From the NCBI GenBank assembly GCA_964236465.1, contig CAXSBZ010000023.1, forward strand, positions 1-57,739: a DNA stretch of 57,739 bases, read 5' to 3'. This DNA is from Mucilaginibacter_A sp964236465. GTDB lineage: Bacteria; Bacteroidota; Bacteroidia; Sphingobacteriales; Sphingobacteriaceae. The position numbers and the translations under genes were made by a program. The notes beneath the pieces were generated by a model. That model saw only the letters and a list, made by a program, of their open reading frames with translations, had not been told where the DNA came from and ran no database searches. Shown here in pieces: positions 1 through 8,429 of the stretch. Within the stretch, counting starts at the first letter, position 1; each line of letters begins with the position of its first letter.

Positions 1-175
1 AGTCCAGTTATCATCCATAAGAATTATGTTGAACCGTTTTTAAACAGCTTCTTAGGTTTTAGCTAAAATACAATAGTTAATCAATAATTAATAAATTAAT
101 AATTTTTTTAAAAAATTGTTCAGTAAAGTTATTTAAAAATATCAAAAAACAAAAAAGCACCGAAACCCAAGTCCC

Positions 176-200
176 GATGCTCTTTTTACCACCTAAAAAT
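176..200 (-). repeat. Dispersed AAGCAT-type repeat copy after yidC
   Basis: This is a variant copy of the dispersed repeat, with core GGTAAAAAGAGCATC on the minus strand. It begins a few bases after the yidC stop codon and follows the TTTTTAGG block. The remaining 5' sequence (1-175) is AT-rich and I see no gene in it. Confidence 0.6.
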
Positions 201-202
201 TG

Positions 203-2047
203 CTATTTCTTTTTGGTTTGAATGGCGGGAGTTTGCCTTTGCTGGCGCATCATTTCTTCCATTTTTGCAGCGAAACCTGATTTCTTTTTGTTCGGATCTT
301 CCGGCTTCTTTTTGTTTTCCTGAATTTGTGCATGTATCTTTTTGTCATCCACCATAAAACGGATAAAGTATTGCTGAGAGAAAGTTAGAATATTCGCACA
401 GAAATAATAGTAATTTAAACCTGCGGGATAACTATTTAGCACACCAAAGAAAATTAAAGGCGTGATATAACCGATGTATTTCATCTGCCCGGTTGCACCG
501 GAAGTTTGATTGTTAAAATAAGTTTGGATCAATGTTGAGATCGTCATCAGCAAACACATCAAGCTGATGTGATCCCAATTTAAAAACGGGATCAACGGAA
601 AACTGAGGACAGAATCATACGTGGAAAGATCATGCATCCACAGAAAACTCTGTCCGCGCAGTTCAAACAAGTTTGGAAAAAACCGGAAAAAAGCCAGGAT
701 AATTGGCATCTGGATCACCAAAGGCAAGCAGCCACCCAAAGGATTTACACCGGCTTTCTTGTACAGTTTCAGGTATTCCTGTTGCAATAAAGTTGGATTA
801 TCATCGCCGACTTTACCTTTAATTTCATCCATTTCCGGCTTTAAAACACGCATTTTGGCCATCGAAAGATAAGACTTGTACGTCAGCGGAAACAAGACAA
901 CTTTTAACAAAATTGTCAATACCAAAATGATCAATCCATAATTCCAATTAAAGTTTTTCAGAAAATTGAATACCGGCAAAACTGCAAACCGATTGATGTA
1001 TTTTAACGGCCCCCAACCCAAATCAATCTGGCGTTCCAAGTGATAACCTTGTGCTTTTAAAGTTGAAAAACGGTTTGGCCCAAAGTAAAATTCCATTGGA
1101 TAATTGGCAGCAGCAGCACCGGAATACGGTAATTGCATTTTGGCCGTCATCTGTTTTACATCGGTAGAATTAATATCTGTCGCAACCGAAACATCGGCAC
1201 TTGTAAAACCTTGTTTTGCAATCAGTACATTGGAAAAAAATCGCTGTTTGAAAGAAACCCATTGGATTTTTTTCTCTGCATAAACTTTCTGCTCATCTTT
1301 TGTCAAACTCAAATCATTGATGCCGCCTTCATTATCTTCCAAGTAAACGGTGGAGTAGCTGCGTTCCATTTTCATGTCGCGTTCCTGTTTTCGCAAGCTG
1401 GCTTCCCAATCCAATGTAAGCTGATTGTTTTTGGCTTGGATAACATTGTTCATATTATTCAGCACCAAATTGTATCCAACCTTGTAACCATCACCTTTCA
1501 AAGTATAAACATAATCGATGGATTGATTGCTGCCGTAAGCCAGGTGCATAGTCAGCGAACTTGAATCTTGTCCGCTTACATTCAAAGTCGGCGCACTTGG
1601 AACAAAATTAAGATCGTTGGTTTGGATTGATTTGCCATCCACATTTAAAGTTAAGCCAAACTTGGATTGCTCCGGGTTTTGAAGTATTAAAGGTTGTTTA
1701 TCAAATGTTTTTTCATTTTTCAACTCAACAGAAACAATCCGGCCGCCTTGGGTTGATAAAATAACTTTCAATTGTTTGTTCTCCAAAAAAACCAATTTTG
1801 GCTTGCCTGCAATCGCATTTCCAAGCGGGCCTTTCAAAGCTGCCGAATCAATGGCTGGTTTTTGTGGGGTAAAAGAAGCATTGGCAGTTGGTGCTTTGCG
1901 GTTTACGCCGCCTAATCTGCGCAGGGAATCCTGTGTTTTTCTTTGAAGTTCTTTTCTGATTTCTTCTTGTGACGGCTTGAGCAAAAATGTGGAGCCAACC
2001 AGGATCACCAGGATCAGGAATAATCCTGTAAATGTATTTCTATCCAT
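203..2047 (-). CDS. yidC: Membrane protein insertase YidC
   Basis: YidC/Oxa1-family insertase that places proteins in the inner membrane, alone or with SecYEG. The 614-residue protein starts MDRNTFTG with a hydrophobic anchor at about residues 5-20. A periplasmic beta-rich domain follows (about 70-350), then the conserved Oxa1 membrane domain, with YGLIILVLTILLKVVLFPLT, GVNPLGGCLPLVIQMPI and a final group of helices. The tail is Lys-rich, as is usual for ribosome contact. The open frame extends 32 codons further upstream, but that extension lies inside pyrG and lacks family features, so the ATG at 2047 was chosen. It lies 16 bp after the pyrG stop, so the two are probably co-transcribed. Family identity is firm. 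Confidence 0.96.
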   Translation of the reverse strand: MDRNTFTGLFLILVILVGSTFLLKPSQEEIRKELQRKTQDSLRRLGGVNRKAPTANASFTPQKPAIDSAALKGPLGNAIAGKPKLVFLENKQLKVILSTQGGRIVSVELKNEKTFDKQPLILQNPEQSKFGLTLNVDGKSIQTNDLNFVPSAPTLNVSGQDSSSLTMHLAYGSNQSIDYVYTLKGDGYKVGYNLVLNNMNNVIQAKNNQLTLDWEASLRKQERDMKMERSYSTVYLEDNEGGINDLSLTKDEQKVYAEKKIQWVSFKQRFFSNVLIAKQGFTSADVSVATDINSTDVKQMTAKMQLPYSGAAAANYPMEFYFGPNRFSTLKAQGYHLERQIDLGWGPLKYINRFAVLPVFNFLKNFNWNYGLIILVLTILLKVVLFPLTYKSYLSMAKMRVLKPEMDEIKGKVGDDNPTLLQQEYLKLYKKAGVNPLGGCLPLVIQMPIILAFFRFFPNLFELRGQSFLWMHDLSTYDSVLSFPLIPFLNWDHISLMCLLMTISTLIQTYFNNQTSGATGQMKYIGYITPLIFFGVLNSYPAGLNYYYFCANILTFSQQYFIRFMVDDKKIHAQIQENKKKPEDPNKKKSGFAAKMEEMMRQQRQTPAIQTKKK

Positions 2048-2063
2048 TCTTATAAAGTACCAA

Positions 2064-3686
2064 TTAAATTGTAATGTGCTTCTTTTTGGCATAAGCCATG
2101 GAAGCGGCCACAAAGTTAACAAAAAGCGGGTGCGGATTGGCAACTGTTGATTTTAATTCAGGGTGAAATTGCGAGCCGATAAAAAAGGGATGGTTTTTCA
2201 ATTCCACGATCTCTACCAGTCCGTTTTCCGGGTTGATGCCCGAAGGGATCATGCCGCTTTCTTCGTATTGTTTAAGATATTTATTGTTGAATTCGTAGCG
2301 GTGGCGATGGCGTTCGCTGATGTGGTTTTTGCCATACGCATTTGCCGTTCTGGTATTTTTCCGGATATCGCAGGGATAAGCACCCAATCGCATCGTGCCA
2401 CCTTTTGTGGTGATGCTTTTTTGCTCTTCCATCATGGAAATCACCGGGTTCGGTGTACTTTCATCCATTTCGCTGCTGTTGGCATCGCTGATTTTCAGCA
2501 CATTGCGGCCGTACTCGATCACGGCGCACTGCATTCCCAAACAGATCCCAAAAAACGGAATCTCGTTTTCGCGTACATATCGTATCGCTTCAATTTTGCC
2601 TTCTATGCCCCGCTGGCCAAAACCCGGAGCTACTAAAACGCCGTGCAAACCGCGCATTTTCTCGGCAGCATTCTCTACAGTTAAACCTTCAGAATGAATG
2701 TATTTCACCTGAACTTTGCATTCATTTTTAGCTCCTGCATGGATGAATGCTTCCGTAATTGATTTGTAAGCATCCGGCAGTTCCACGTATTTTCCAACCA
2801 AACCAATCCTGATTTCACCGGTAGGATTTTTCAATCGGCCCAAAAAATCTTTCCAACTATCCAAGTTTGGTTCTTTGTTGTGCGGCAATTTCAGCTTGGT
2901 CAAAACCGTTTTGTCCAGCTGCTCTTTCAGCATCAGCAACGGCACATCATAAATGGTAGAAGCATCGATGGATTCAATTACCGCATTAACATTTACATTG
3001 CAAAATAGAGCGATTTTTTTGCGCAGTTCATTGTTTAAGTGATGCTCGGTACGGCAAACCAATATATCCGGCTGGATGCCGTATTCCAGCAGCATTTTTA
3101 CAGAGTGCTGCGTGGGTTTGGTTTTTAATTCTCCGGCAGCAGCAAGGTAAGGTACTAAAGTTAAGTGAATTACCAATGAATTGCCGGAACCAGTTTCCCA
3201 GCGAAACTGCCGTACAGCTTCTACAAAAGGCAAAGATTCGATATCGCCAACCGTTCCGCCAATCTCCGTAATCACAATATCGTTCTCGCCATTTTCACCC
3301 AAAATTTTAAAATTGCGCTTGATTTCGTCGGTGATGTGCGGCACTACCTGCACAGTTTTTCCCAGATAATCGCCTTCACGTTCGCGGTTAATCACGTTTT
3401 GATAGATCCGTCCCGTCGTAATATTATTGGCTTGGGAAGTTGGCGTGTTTAAAAATCGCTCGTAATGGCCCAGATCCAAATCCGTTTCGGCACCGTCTTC
3501 CGTAACGTAGCATTCGCCATGTTCGTAAGGATTCATCGTACCGGGATCAATATTGATATAAGGATCAAACTTTTGGATCGTGACCCGATAACCGCGGGCT
3601 TGTAGCAATTTGGCTAAAGAAGCTGAAATAATGCCTTTACCCAGCGAAGAGGTAACGCCGCCCGTAACAAAAATATACTTAGTCAT
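2064..3686 (-). CDS. pyrG: CTP synthase
   Basis: Makes CTP from UTP, ATP and glutamine, the last step of pyrimidine nucleotide synthesis, in the cytoplasm. The 540-residue length is normal for the family. The N-terminal amidoligase domain begins TKYIFVTGGVTSSLGKG, which contains the nucleotide loop. The C-terminal class I glutaminase domain shows FFGICLGMQ with the nucleophile Cys, and GSQFHPE with the His/Glu pair. The ATG at 3686 is unambiguous. It is followed after 16 bp by yidC on the same strand. Confidence 0.98.
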   Translation of the reverse strand: MTKYIFVTGGVTSSLGKGIISASLAKLLQARGYRVTIQKFDPYINIDPGTMNPYEHGECYVTEDGAETDLDLGHYERFLNTPTSQANNITTGRIYQNVINREREGDYLGKTVQVVPHITDEIKRNFKILGENGENDIVITEIGGTVGDIESLPFVEAVRQFRWETGSGNSLVIHLTLVPYLAAAGELKTKPTQHSVKMLLEYGIQPDILVCRTEHHLNNELRKKIALFCNVNVNAVIESIDASTIYDVPLLMLKEQLDKTVLTKLKLPHNKEPNLDSWKDFLGRLKNPTGEIRIGLVGKYVELPDAYKSITEAFIHAGAKNECKVQVKYIHSEGLTVENAAEKMRGLHGVLVAPGFGQRGIEGKIEAIRYVRENEIPFFGICLGMQCAVIEYGRNVLKISDANSSEMDESTPNPVISMMEEQKSITTKGGTMRLGAYPCDIRKNTRTANAYGKNHISERHRHRYEFNNKYLKQYEESGMIPSGINPENGLVEIVELKNHPFFIGSQFHPELKSTVANPHPLFVNFVAASMAYAKKKHITI

Positions 3687-3747
3687 GCTTTAAGTTGATT
3701 GATTTGCAGCTGATTTAAAGCAGAAACAAACCCTTGTGTACGGGATG

Positions 3748-3755
3748 CAAAACTA
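3748..3755 (-). promoter_or_regulatory. Candidate -7 element upstream of pyrG
   Basis: The minus strand reads TAGTTTTG, an exact match to the Bacteroidota -7 consensus TAnnTTTG, about 60 bases before the pyrG ATG. No convincing TTTG -33 element lies at the expected distance, so support is weak. Confidence 0.25.
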
Positions 3756-3902
3756 AGATTTTTTTCGGTTTTTTGGCTGGAAGCAGAAACAGAATTTTGC
3801 TGAGAGCGGTTTTCATTCAATTTTTGAAGCCATTTTCAGCAACGAAAAAATACCTTTTAAAAACAGTATTAATTAAAATTGCTAAAGAGCTTTAGCTGAT
3901 AA

Positions 3903-4178
3903 TCAGACCGTTTCTGTAGAATACTGTTTGCTGATTTTTGCCGATTTTTTGAATTTAAACAACTTTCCCTGCCCATCAAAATGTTTAAAACTTTTATAAT
4001 ACTTGTTTAAAGCGATACTTTGCGTAACTAAACTTTTGCACAGATAAGCAAACAGTATGAGTAGTAAAAAAGGGATAATCCACATGCCGGCAACTAAAAA
4101 TAAAAACGCATTGAACAGCGATTTATAGATTAACAAACAGATAACAGCAATTTTTAGAATAGGAATGAGGATTTTCAT
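3903..4178 (-). CDS. Small membrane protein, unknown function
   Basis: I do not recognise this 91-residue protein. It has two hydrophobic stretches, about residues 3-20 (ILIPILKIAVICLLIY) and 25-50, followed by a basic cytoplasmic-looking tail rich in Lys and Tyr. The ATG at 4178 is chosen over a frame opening at 4280, because the extra N-terminus would run into the end of the upstream gene. It follows the YrdC/YciO-type gene on the same strand by about 55 bp. A copy of the dispersed repeat (4219-4237) lies in that gap and a degenerate one lies near its own stop. It is possibly real, but there is no family support. Confidence 0.5.
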   Translation of the reverse strand: MKILIPILKIAVICLLIYKSLFNAFLFLVAGMWIIPFLLLILFAYLCKSLVTQSIALNKYYKSFKHFDGQGKLFKFKKSAKISKQYSTETV

Positions 4179-4218
4179 GGCAAACACAGCTAAAAACAAA
4201 TTACGTGTAGAAAAAACC

Positions 4219-4237
4219 GTGCTAAAAACAGTATTAC
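4219..4237 (+). repeat. Dispersed repeat copy at the 3' end of the YrdC/YciO-type gene
   Basis: The plus strand reads CTAAAAACAGTATT, the AC-variant core. It overlaps the stop codon of the minus-strand gene that ends at 4234. Another copy with the same core lies at about 3855-3873. Confidence 0.6.
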
Positions 4238-4854
4238 AAATACTCCTGCAAATCGCCTTTGCCTTCGCGAATGATATCAAAGTTGCCGGAAGTGCAATCT
4301 ACTACCGTTGAAGCAATGTTATCACCATAACCGCCGTCGATCACCACGTCCACCAAATGCTGGTATTTCTCATAGATCAGCTCCGGATCAGTAGAATATT
4401 CCAAAATATCATCGTCATCTTTGATAGAAGTGGTGAGGATCGGATTGCCCAGCACTTTCACAATTTCGCGCGGGATATTGTTATCGGGAATCCGGATGCC
4501 AACCGTTTTTTTATTGGAACTGATTAGCTTCGGCACCAAACCACTCGCATTGAAAATAAAAGTGAATGGGCCGGGCAATGCTTTTTTTAGCACCCTAAAA
4601 ACAGTATTGTCAATCGGTTTGATGTAATCTGAGATATGGCTGAGATCGTAGCAAATGAACGACAAGTTGGCTTTGCTACAGTTCATTTTGCGCAACTGGC
4701 AAATGGCTTCTATCGCTTTTTGATTGGTGATATCACAGCCCAAACCATATATAGTATCGGTTGGATAAATCACCAAACCGCCTTTGCGCAGCACTTCGGC
4801 CACTTGTGCAATGGCTTTTGGATTCGGGTTTTCCGGGTAGATTTTTAGTAGCAT
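4234..4854 (-). CDS. YrdC/YciO-type L-threonylcarbamoyladenylate synthase family protein
   Basis: Sua5/YciO/YrdC family protein of 206 residues. Family members bind tRNA or nucleotides, and the YrdC/TsaC branch makes threonylcarbamoyl-AMP for the t6A37 modification of tRNA. The signature YPTDTIYGLGCD lies at about residues 30-41, KKTVGIRIPDN at about 136-146 and STVVDC near the C-terminus. The segment SKANLSFICYDLSHIS resembles the YciO branch, so the t6A role is not certain. The ATG at 4854 (MLLKIYPENPNP) is preferred to an upstream opening at 4884. The gene contains a repeat copy at 4578-4611 that forms an internal inverted repeat. Confidence 0.88.
   Translation of the reverse strand: MLLKIYPENPNPKAIAQVAEVLRKGGLVIYPTDTIYGLGCDITNQKAIEAICQLRKMNCSKANLSFICYDLSHISDYIKPIDNTVFRVLKKALPGPFTFIFNASGLVPKLISSNKKTVGIRIPDNNIPREIVKVLGNPILTTSIKDDDDILEYSTDPELIYEKYQHLVDVVIDGGYGDNIASTVVDCTSGNFDIIREGKGDLQEYL
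4578..4611 (+). repeat. Inverted pair of the dispersed repeat inside a gene
   Basis: AATGCTTTTTTTAG and CTAAAAACAGTATT face each other across four bases, making a stem-loop. It lies wholly inside the minus-strand YrdC/YciO-type gene, where it encodes NTVFRVLKKAL. It resembles the intergenic hairpin at 54839-54872. Confidence 0.55.
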
Positions 4855-4993
4855 AAGGTTTAAAGCAATAATTAAAAAAGTCAAAAACTATAGTAAAAAG
4901 TTAAAAAATAGCATGAATAAAGGTGTGTTGTAAAATCAAAAAAATAAAAAATGCAGAACCGGTTTTTATTTAAACTTGCACAAAATTTATACC

Positions 4994-5608
4994 ATGAAAA
5001 GTGAGTTAACCATTGTGCGGCATGGCCAGTCGGAATACAACCTGGAAAACCGTTTTACAGGTTTTGCCGATGTCGCGCTGACCAGCCAGGGCAGGGAAGA
5101 AGCGGCCATGTGCGGCCGAAAGCTTGCCGGAATGCGCTTTGATGATTGCTTCACTTCCGTTTTAAAACGCGCCATCGAAACATTGGATATCATCCTGGAT
5201 ACGATCCACCAAAAAGGATTGCCGATTTATAAAGATGCGGCACTGAATGAACGCAATTATGGCGATCTGCAAGGTTTGAACAAAGCAGAAACTGCCGAAA
5301 AATATGGCGCAGCACAAGTAAATCTGTGGCGCCGGAGTTTTGACATTGCGCCTCCGGGCGGCGAAAGTTTGAAGCAAACCCAGGAACGTGTGTTGCCTTA
5401 TTATTATGCACATATTGAACCGTTGTTGCAAGCAGGAAAAAACGTGCTGATCGTGGCGCATGGCAACAGTTTGCGTGCTTTGATGATGCATCTGGAAAAT
5501 ATCAGCCCGGAGGCGATTTCCCATGTAGATTTGCTGACCGGCGTGCCCAGGGTTTACGATTTTGACGATTCGGGCAAAATTTCCTACGTTCAGCATGTTA
5601 CCGGCTAA
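4994..5608 (+). CDS. gpmA: 2,3-bisphosphoglycerate-dependent phosphoglycerate mutase
   Basis: Interconverts 3- and 2-phosphoglycerate in glycolysis and gluconeogenesis through a phosphohistidine intermediate. The catalytic segment IVRHGQSEYNLENRFTG lies at about residues 6-22, with His near residue 9. ERNYGDLQGLNKAET (about 80-94) and the second histidine in VAHGNSLRALM (about 155-165) are also present. At 204 residues it belongs to the short dPGM forms common in this phylum. The ATG at 4994 sits just before the catalytic block, and six upstream codons in frame are ignored. It is a single gene, divergent from the YrdC/YciO-type gene. Confidence 0.93.
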   Translation: MKSELTIVRHGQSEYNLENRFTGFADVALTSQGREEAAMCGRKLAGMRFDDCFTSVLKRAIETLDIILDTIHQKGLPIYKDAALNERNYGDLQGLNKAETAEKYGAAQVNLWRRSFDIAPPGGESLKQTQERVLPYYYAHIEPLLQAGKNVLIVAHGNSLRALMMHLENISPEAISHVDLLTGVPRVYDFDDSGKISYVQHVTG

Positions 5609-5680
5609 AAGGAGCATCACCAATAATTTTTTTTCTGATTAATGCTGATCCGATTTCACAGAATCAGCGTATAAACCAAT

Positions 5681-6571
5681 ATGAACAATTTTTATTCTTC
5701 CCGATATTCAACCCAATACCGCGCACTAGTTTTGCCGGCTTTTTTGTTATTGTTTGGCTTGAATTCCTGCCAGTTCCAATCCGCAACTACAGCGATGACA
5801 ACCAAAGGAACAGCAGCTCCGGCAAAAACCTCAGCCACAAAAACGAAACCCGTTGAAGATATTAAAGCTGCTCCGGCAGCCGTAGTTTTAGGCAGGAAAC
5901 AGGTTCCGATTTTGTGTTATCACCAGATCCGCAACTGGAAACCAACCGATTCTAAAACTGCCAAAGATTATATTGTACAAGAAAATGATTTCCGCGAACA
6001 AATAAAAATGTTGGCCGACAGCGGTTATCACACCATTTTGCCGGACGAATTGTATGCGTACCTAAACGAAAACACGCCACTGCCCGCCAAACCAATCATG
6101 CTCACTTTTGATGATACCGACCTGGACCAATACACGCTTGCCGCGCCGCAGATGAAAAAATATGGCTTTAAAGGTGTGTTTTTTATCATGACGGTTTCGC
6201 TGGGAAGGCCGCATTACATGACAAAAGATGAGGTAAAAGAATTATCGGATGACGGAAATGTAATTGCCAGCCACACTTGGGATCATCACAACGTAAAGAA
6301 ATACACAGGCCAGGATTGGGTTACGCAAATAGATAAACCAACCAAAAAGCTGGAAGAAATCACCGGAAAACCGATCAAATATTTTGCTTATCCGTTTGGT
6401 TTGTGGAATGAACAGGCGATACCGGAATTGAAAAAACGCGGTTTTGTGGCTGCTTTCCAGTTGTCAGAAAAACGGGATACCATCGAGCCGCTATTTACCA
6501 TTCGGCGTTTGCTGGCGAGCGGTTATTGGTCGGCACACACTTTATCTAATAATATCAAACAAAGCTTTTAA
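5681..6571 (+). CDS. Polysaccharide deacetylase (NodB-type) lipoprotein
   Basis: Predicted envelope lipoprotein: hydrophobic signal (residues 15-28) ending in LNSC, a lipobox with Cys at about 30. A Thr/Ala/Lys-rich linker follows. The carbohydrate esterase family 4 domain starts at about residue 75 (ILCYHQIR). It carries the metal/base motif as TFDDTD rather than the usual TFDDG, then SHTWDHH for metal ligands, and FAYPFG. Known relatives remove N- or O-acetyl groups from glycans such as chitin-like oligosaccharides, peptidoglycan or exopolysaccharide; the substrate here is unknown. The length of 296 residues is ordinary. Confidence 0.88.
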   Translation: MNNFYSSRYSTQYRALVLPAFLLLFGLNSCQFQSATTAMTTKGTAAPAKTSATKTKPVEDIKAAPAAVVLGRKQVPILCYHQIRNWKPTDSKTAKDYIVQENDFREQIKMLADSGYHTILPDELYAYLNENTPLPAKPIMLTFDDTDLDQYTLAAPQMKKYGFKGVFFIMTVSLGRPHYMTKDEVKELSDDGNVIASHTWDHHNVKKYTGQDWVTQIDKPTKKLEEITGKPIKYFAYPFGLWNEQAIPELKKRGFVAAFQLSEKRDTIEPLFTIRRLLASGYWSAHTLSNNIKQSF

Positions 6572-6586
6572 GTTCAACCAGCAAAA

Positions 6587-6793
6587 ATGAATCCTAAAAT
6601 ATTAACCGATTTGGTAAAAGTGGAAATGCCTTTCGGTAAATACAAAGGGGCTAAAATTTGTGACCTGCCCGAATTTTACTTGGCCTGGTTTAAACAGCAA
6701 GGCTTCCCAAAAGGAAGCCTGGGGGTTTTGCTCGAAACCATGCTGGAGATTAAAATGAACGGCCTGGAATACTTGCTTACGCCTTTAAAATAA
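6587..6793 (+). CDS. DUF3820 family protein
   Basis: Small 68-residue protein matching the DUF3820 pattern: VEMPFGKYKGAKICDLPEFYLAWFKQQGFP. It lies 15 bp after the deacetylase gene and is probably co-transcribed with it. DUF3820 proteins are widespread in bacteria and sometimes linked to quorum-sensing-regulated virulence factors, but no activity is established. I see no membrane segment or signal peptide. Confidence 0.8.
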   Translation: MNPKILTDLVKVEMPFGKYKGAKICDLPEFYLAWFKQQGFPKGSLGVLLETMLEIKMNGLEYLLTPLK

Positions 6794-6795
6794 AC

Positions 6796-7041
6796 TTAAA
6801 ATGTCGGCGAATTATGCTGATCGATCTGATCGCCCAGTTCATCAATCCAGCCGGATAAATACGGTTCTGTACTGCTCAGCCTTTTCCACTGGCCATGCTC
6901 GTCTTTAAAAATCTCGATCTCCAGCGAACCATCAATAGAAGAAAAAGTGTAATGCTGACCGGTAACCTGATGTGTAGTTGTGCTCACCACGCCATCAATT
7001 AAACCATCTGTGCCGGCCAAATTTGTTTCGAAAGTTTCCAT
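6796..7041 (-). CDS. Small acidic protein, unknown function
   Basis: I do not recognise this 81-residue protein. It is acidic, predicted soluble, and its middle (TTHQVTGQHYTFSSIDGSLE) looks like alternating beta strands. It faces the DUF3820 gene tail to tail with 2 bp between the stops. A repeat copy (7048-7072) lies directly upstream of its ATG, so its promoter must overlap or lie beyond that repeat. Confidence 0.55.
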   Translation of the reverse strand: METFETNLAGTDGLIDGVVSTTTHQVTGQHYTFSSIDGSLEIEIFKDEHGQWKRLSSTEPYLSGWIDELGDQIDQHNSPTF

Positions 7042-7047
7042 TTTGAA

Positions 7048-7140
7048 TATGCTTCTTTTATCGGGTAAAAATTAGCAACAGCAAAACCGGCTTTGTGTTT
7101 AAGTTTAGGTTACGGTTTTTTGCATGATAAAAGAAGCATC
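7048..7140. repeat. Facing pair of the dispersed repeat
   Basis: A minus-strand copy (ATGCTTCTTTTATC, 7048-7072) and a plus-strand copy (GATAAAAGAAGCATC, 7123-7140) face each other across about 50 bases. The right copy overlaps the TGA stop of the acyltransferase gene that ends at 7139. Confidence 0.7.
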
Positions 7141-7756
7141 AGTTTACCCTGAGCCAGGCTTCTTGCTGCTGATCATACTTTTTGATCACGCGGGCCGGGT
7201 TGCCTGCGGCGATGCAAAAAGCCGGAACATCTTTGGTTACCACGGCTCCGGCAGCAATCACACAATGTTTGCCGATGGTGATGCCCGCCGTGATCACCAC
7301 GTTGGCACCAATCCAGCAATCATCTTCAATTATAATTGCAGAAGTGCGCACGCCTTGTGCTTGTATTGGCTGGCTAACATCCTCATAATTATGATTTAAA
7401 CCGCTGATAACTACGTTTTGGGCGATGATGACGTGGTTGCCAATCGTGAGTGGCCCGATCAGTACATTGCTCATTCCGATGGTGGTTTGTTCGCCAATCA
7501 GCACATCGCCCACGCCGTTGTTGATCGTACAAAAATCTTCAATCACAGCATTTTTTCCCATTTCAAACTGGTTGAAAGGAAACACATCCATGCGCGTGCG
7601 GCGGCGAATTTTGCTACCTGCTTTTTTTTGGTGGAAGAAAGGGTTTACCAGCCATTTTACCCAAGTGCGCGGTTTTGCCTGCCCGGCCGGAACCAAAATC
7701 CAGTGAATAAATTTTTTTAACGTGGGATTGGTTTTAACGGCATCTTTCAGGCCCAT
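7139..7756 (-). CDS. Hexapeptide-repeat acyltransferase
   Basis: Left-handed beta-helix acyltransferase of 205 residues, of the kind that acetylates sugars using acetyl-CoA. Hexapeptide turns run from about residue 70 to 185 (VIEDFCTINNG, VLIGEQTTIG, TIGNHVIIAQNVVI, WIGANVVITAGITIGKHCVIAAGAVVTKDV). They contain GLNHNYED, with the catalytic-type His, and end in AAGNPARVIKKY. The basic N-terminus has no signal. It sits alone next to the exopolysaccharide operon and could decorate that polymer, which is inference from position. Confidence 0.87.
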   Translation of the reverse strand: MGLKDAVKTNPTLKKFIHWILVPAGQAKPRTWVKWLVNPFFHQKKAGSKIRRRTRMDVFPFNQFEMGKNAVIEDFCTINNGVGDVLIGEQTTIGMSNVLIGPLTIGNHVIIAQNVVISGLNHNYEDVSQPIQAQGVRTSAIIIEDDCWIGANVVITAGITIGKHCVIAAGAVVTKDVPAFCIAAGNPARVIKKYDQQQEAWLRVN

Positions 7757-7840
7757 AACGATCCTATTTTAATTATTGTTTAATTCTTTTTGACAACCCT
7801 CAGCCTGAATGCGCGTACAAGTAAACTAAGATTTCGACGG

Positions 7841-7897
7841 TGGCAAAGCAGTATTTTTAACTGTAAAACCTAAAAAAAGAGTGGTAAAAACAGCATT
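7841..7897 (+). repeat. Two dispersed repeat copies upstream of the exopolysaccharide operon
   Basis: GGTAAAAACAGCATT (7883-7897) is a clear AC-variant copy preceded by CCTAAAA. A degenerate copy (GCAAAGCAGTATT) lies about 40 bases earlier. The rest of the 283-base gap 7757-8039 is AT-rich and should hold the operon promoter, but no clean -33/-7 pair is visible. Confidence 0.5.
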
Positions 7898-8039
7898 GCC
7901 CAAAGCTCAGTCAGGTACACATATACGGCAACATACAGTAAATGTTATCAAATAAAAATAGGGTTAAATAATTGACAGTTAATATTTTATACTTAGCCGT
8001 CTTCATCAAAAATTAAACTGGCCAATAGGTAAAGCAACT

Positions 8040-8429
8040 ATGCCGCAGACAAGAAAACAGATCCTGGTTGTTGATGATGATTTAAGCATCCTCAAACTGC
8101 TCAATTTTATTTTATCCAAAGATTATGAGGTGGTGATGAAAGCCAGCGGCATCGAAGCTTTTGCCTGGCTGGAAGAAGGCAACTATCCCGAAATGATCAT
8201 TTCTGATTTGCAGATGCCCTATTTTGACGGCACTTCCTTTATCCGGAACTTGAAGATAAGTGGCTTTTACCGCGATACGCCCGTGATCGTATTATCCGGT
8301 GCGGATGATATTGAGGATCAGGTAGAAAGCATGTCTTTTGCGATAGAAGGCTACCTGAACAAACCTTTCAATCCGGTTGGGCTGCGAGAAAAAATCCAGC
8401 AAGTATTTAACCAGATAAAAACAGTATGA
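8040..8429 (+). CDS. Single-domain response regulator (CheY-like)
   Basis: A 129-residue stand-alone receiver domain with the full active site: acidic cluster DDD at 12-14, phosphoacceptor D56 (ISDLQMP), S86 and K108 in LNKPF. There is no output domain, so it must act through a partner protein. Its stop overlaps the start of the next gene (ATGA, 8426-8429), which encodes a sugar transferase with its own degenerate receiver. Control of exopolysaccharide initiation by phosphorylation is therefore a reasonable inference. Its last codons (IKTV) are written in a copy of the dispersed repeat (8413-8429). No cognate kinase is adjacent. Confidence 0.93.
   Translation: MPQTRKQILVVDDDLSILKLLNFILSKDYEVVMKASGIEAFAWLEEGNYPEMIISDLQMPYFDGTSFIRNLKISGFYRDTPVIVLSGADDIEDQVESMSFAIEGYLNKPFNPVGLREKIQQVFNQIKTV

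Noticed and set aside
2048..2143. Longer N-terminus for YidC
   Set aside because: The added 32 residues lie inside pyrG and precede the standard membrane anchor without family resemblance.
7970..7996. TTGACA with TATACTTAG as promoter of the exopolysaccharide operon
   Set aside because: The spacing and the -7 bases do not fit the phylum's consensus well enough to call.
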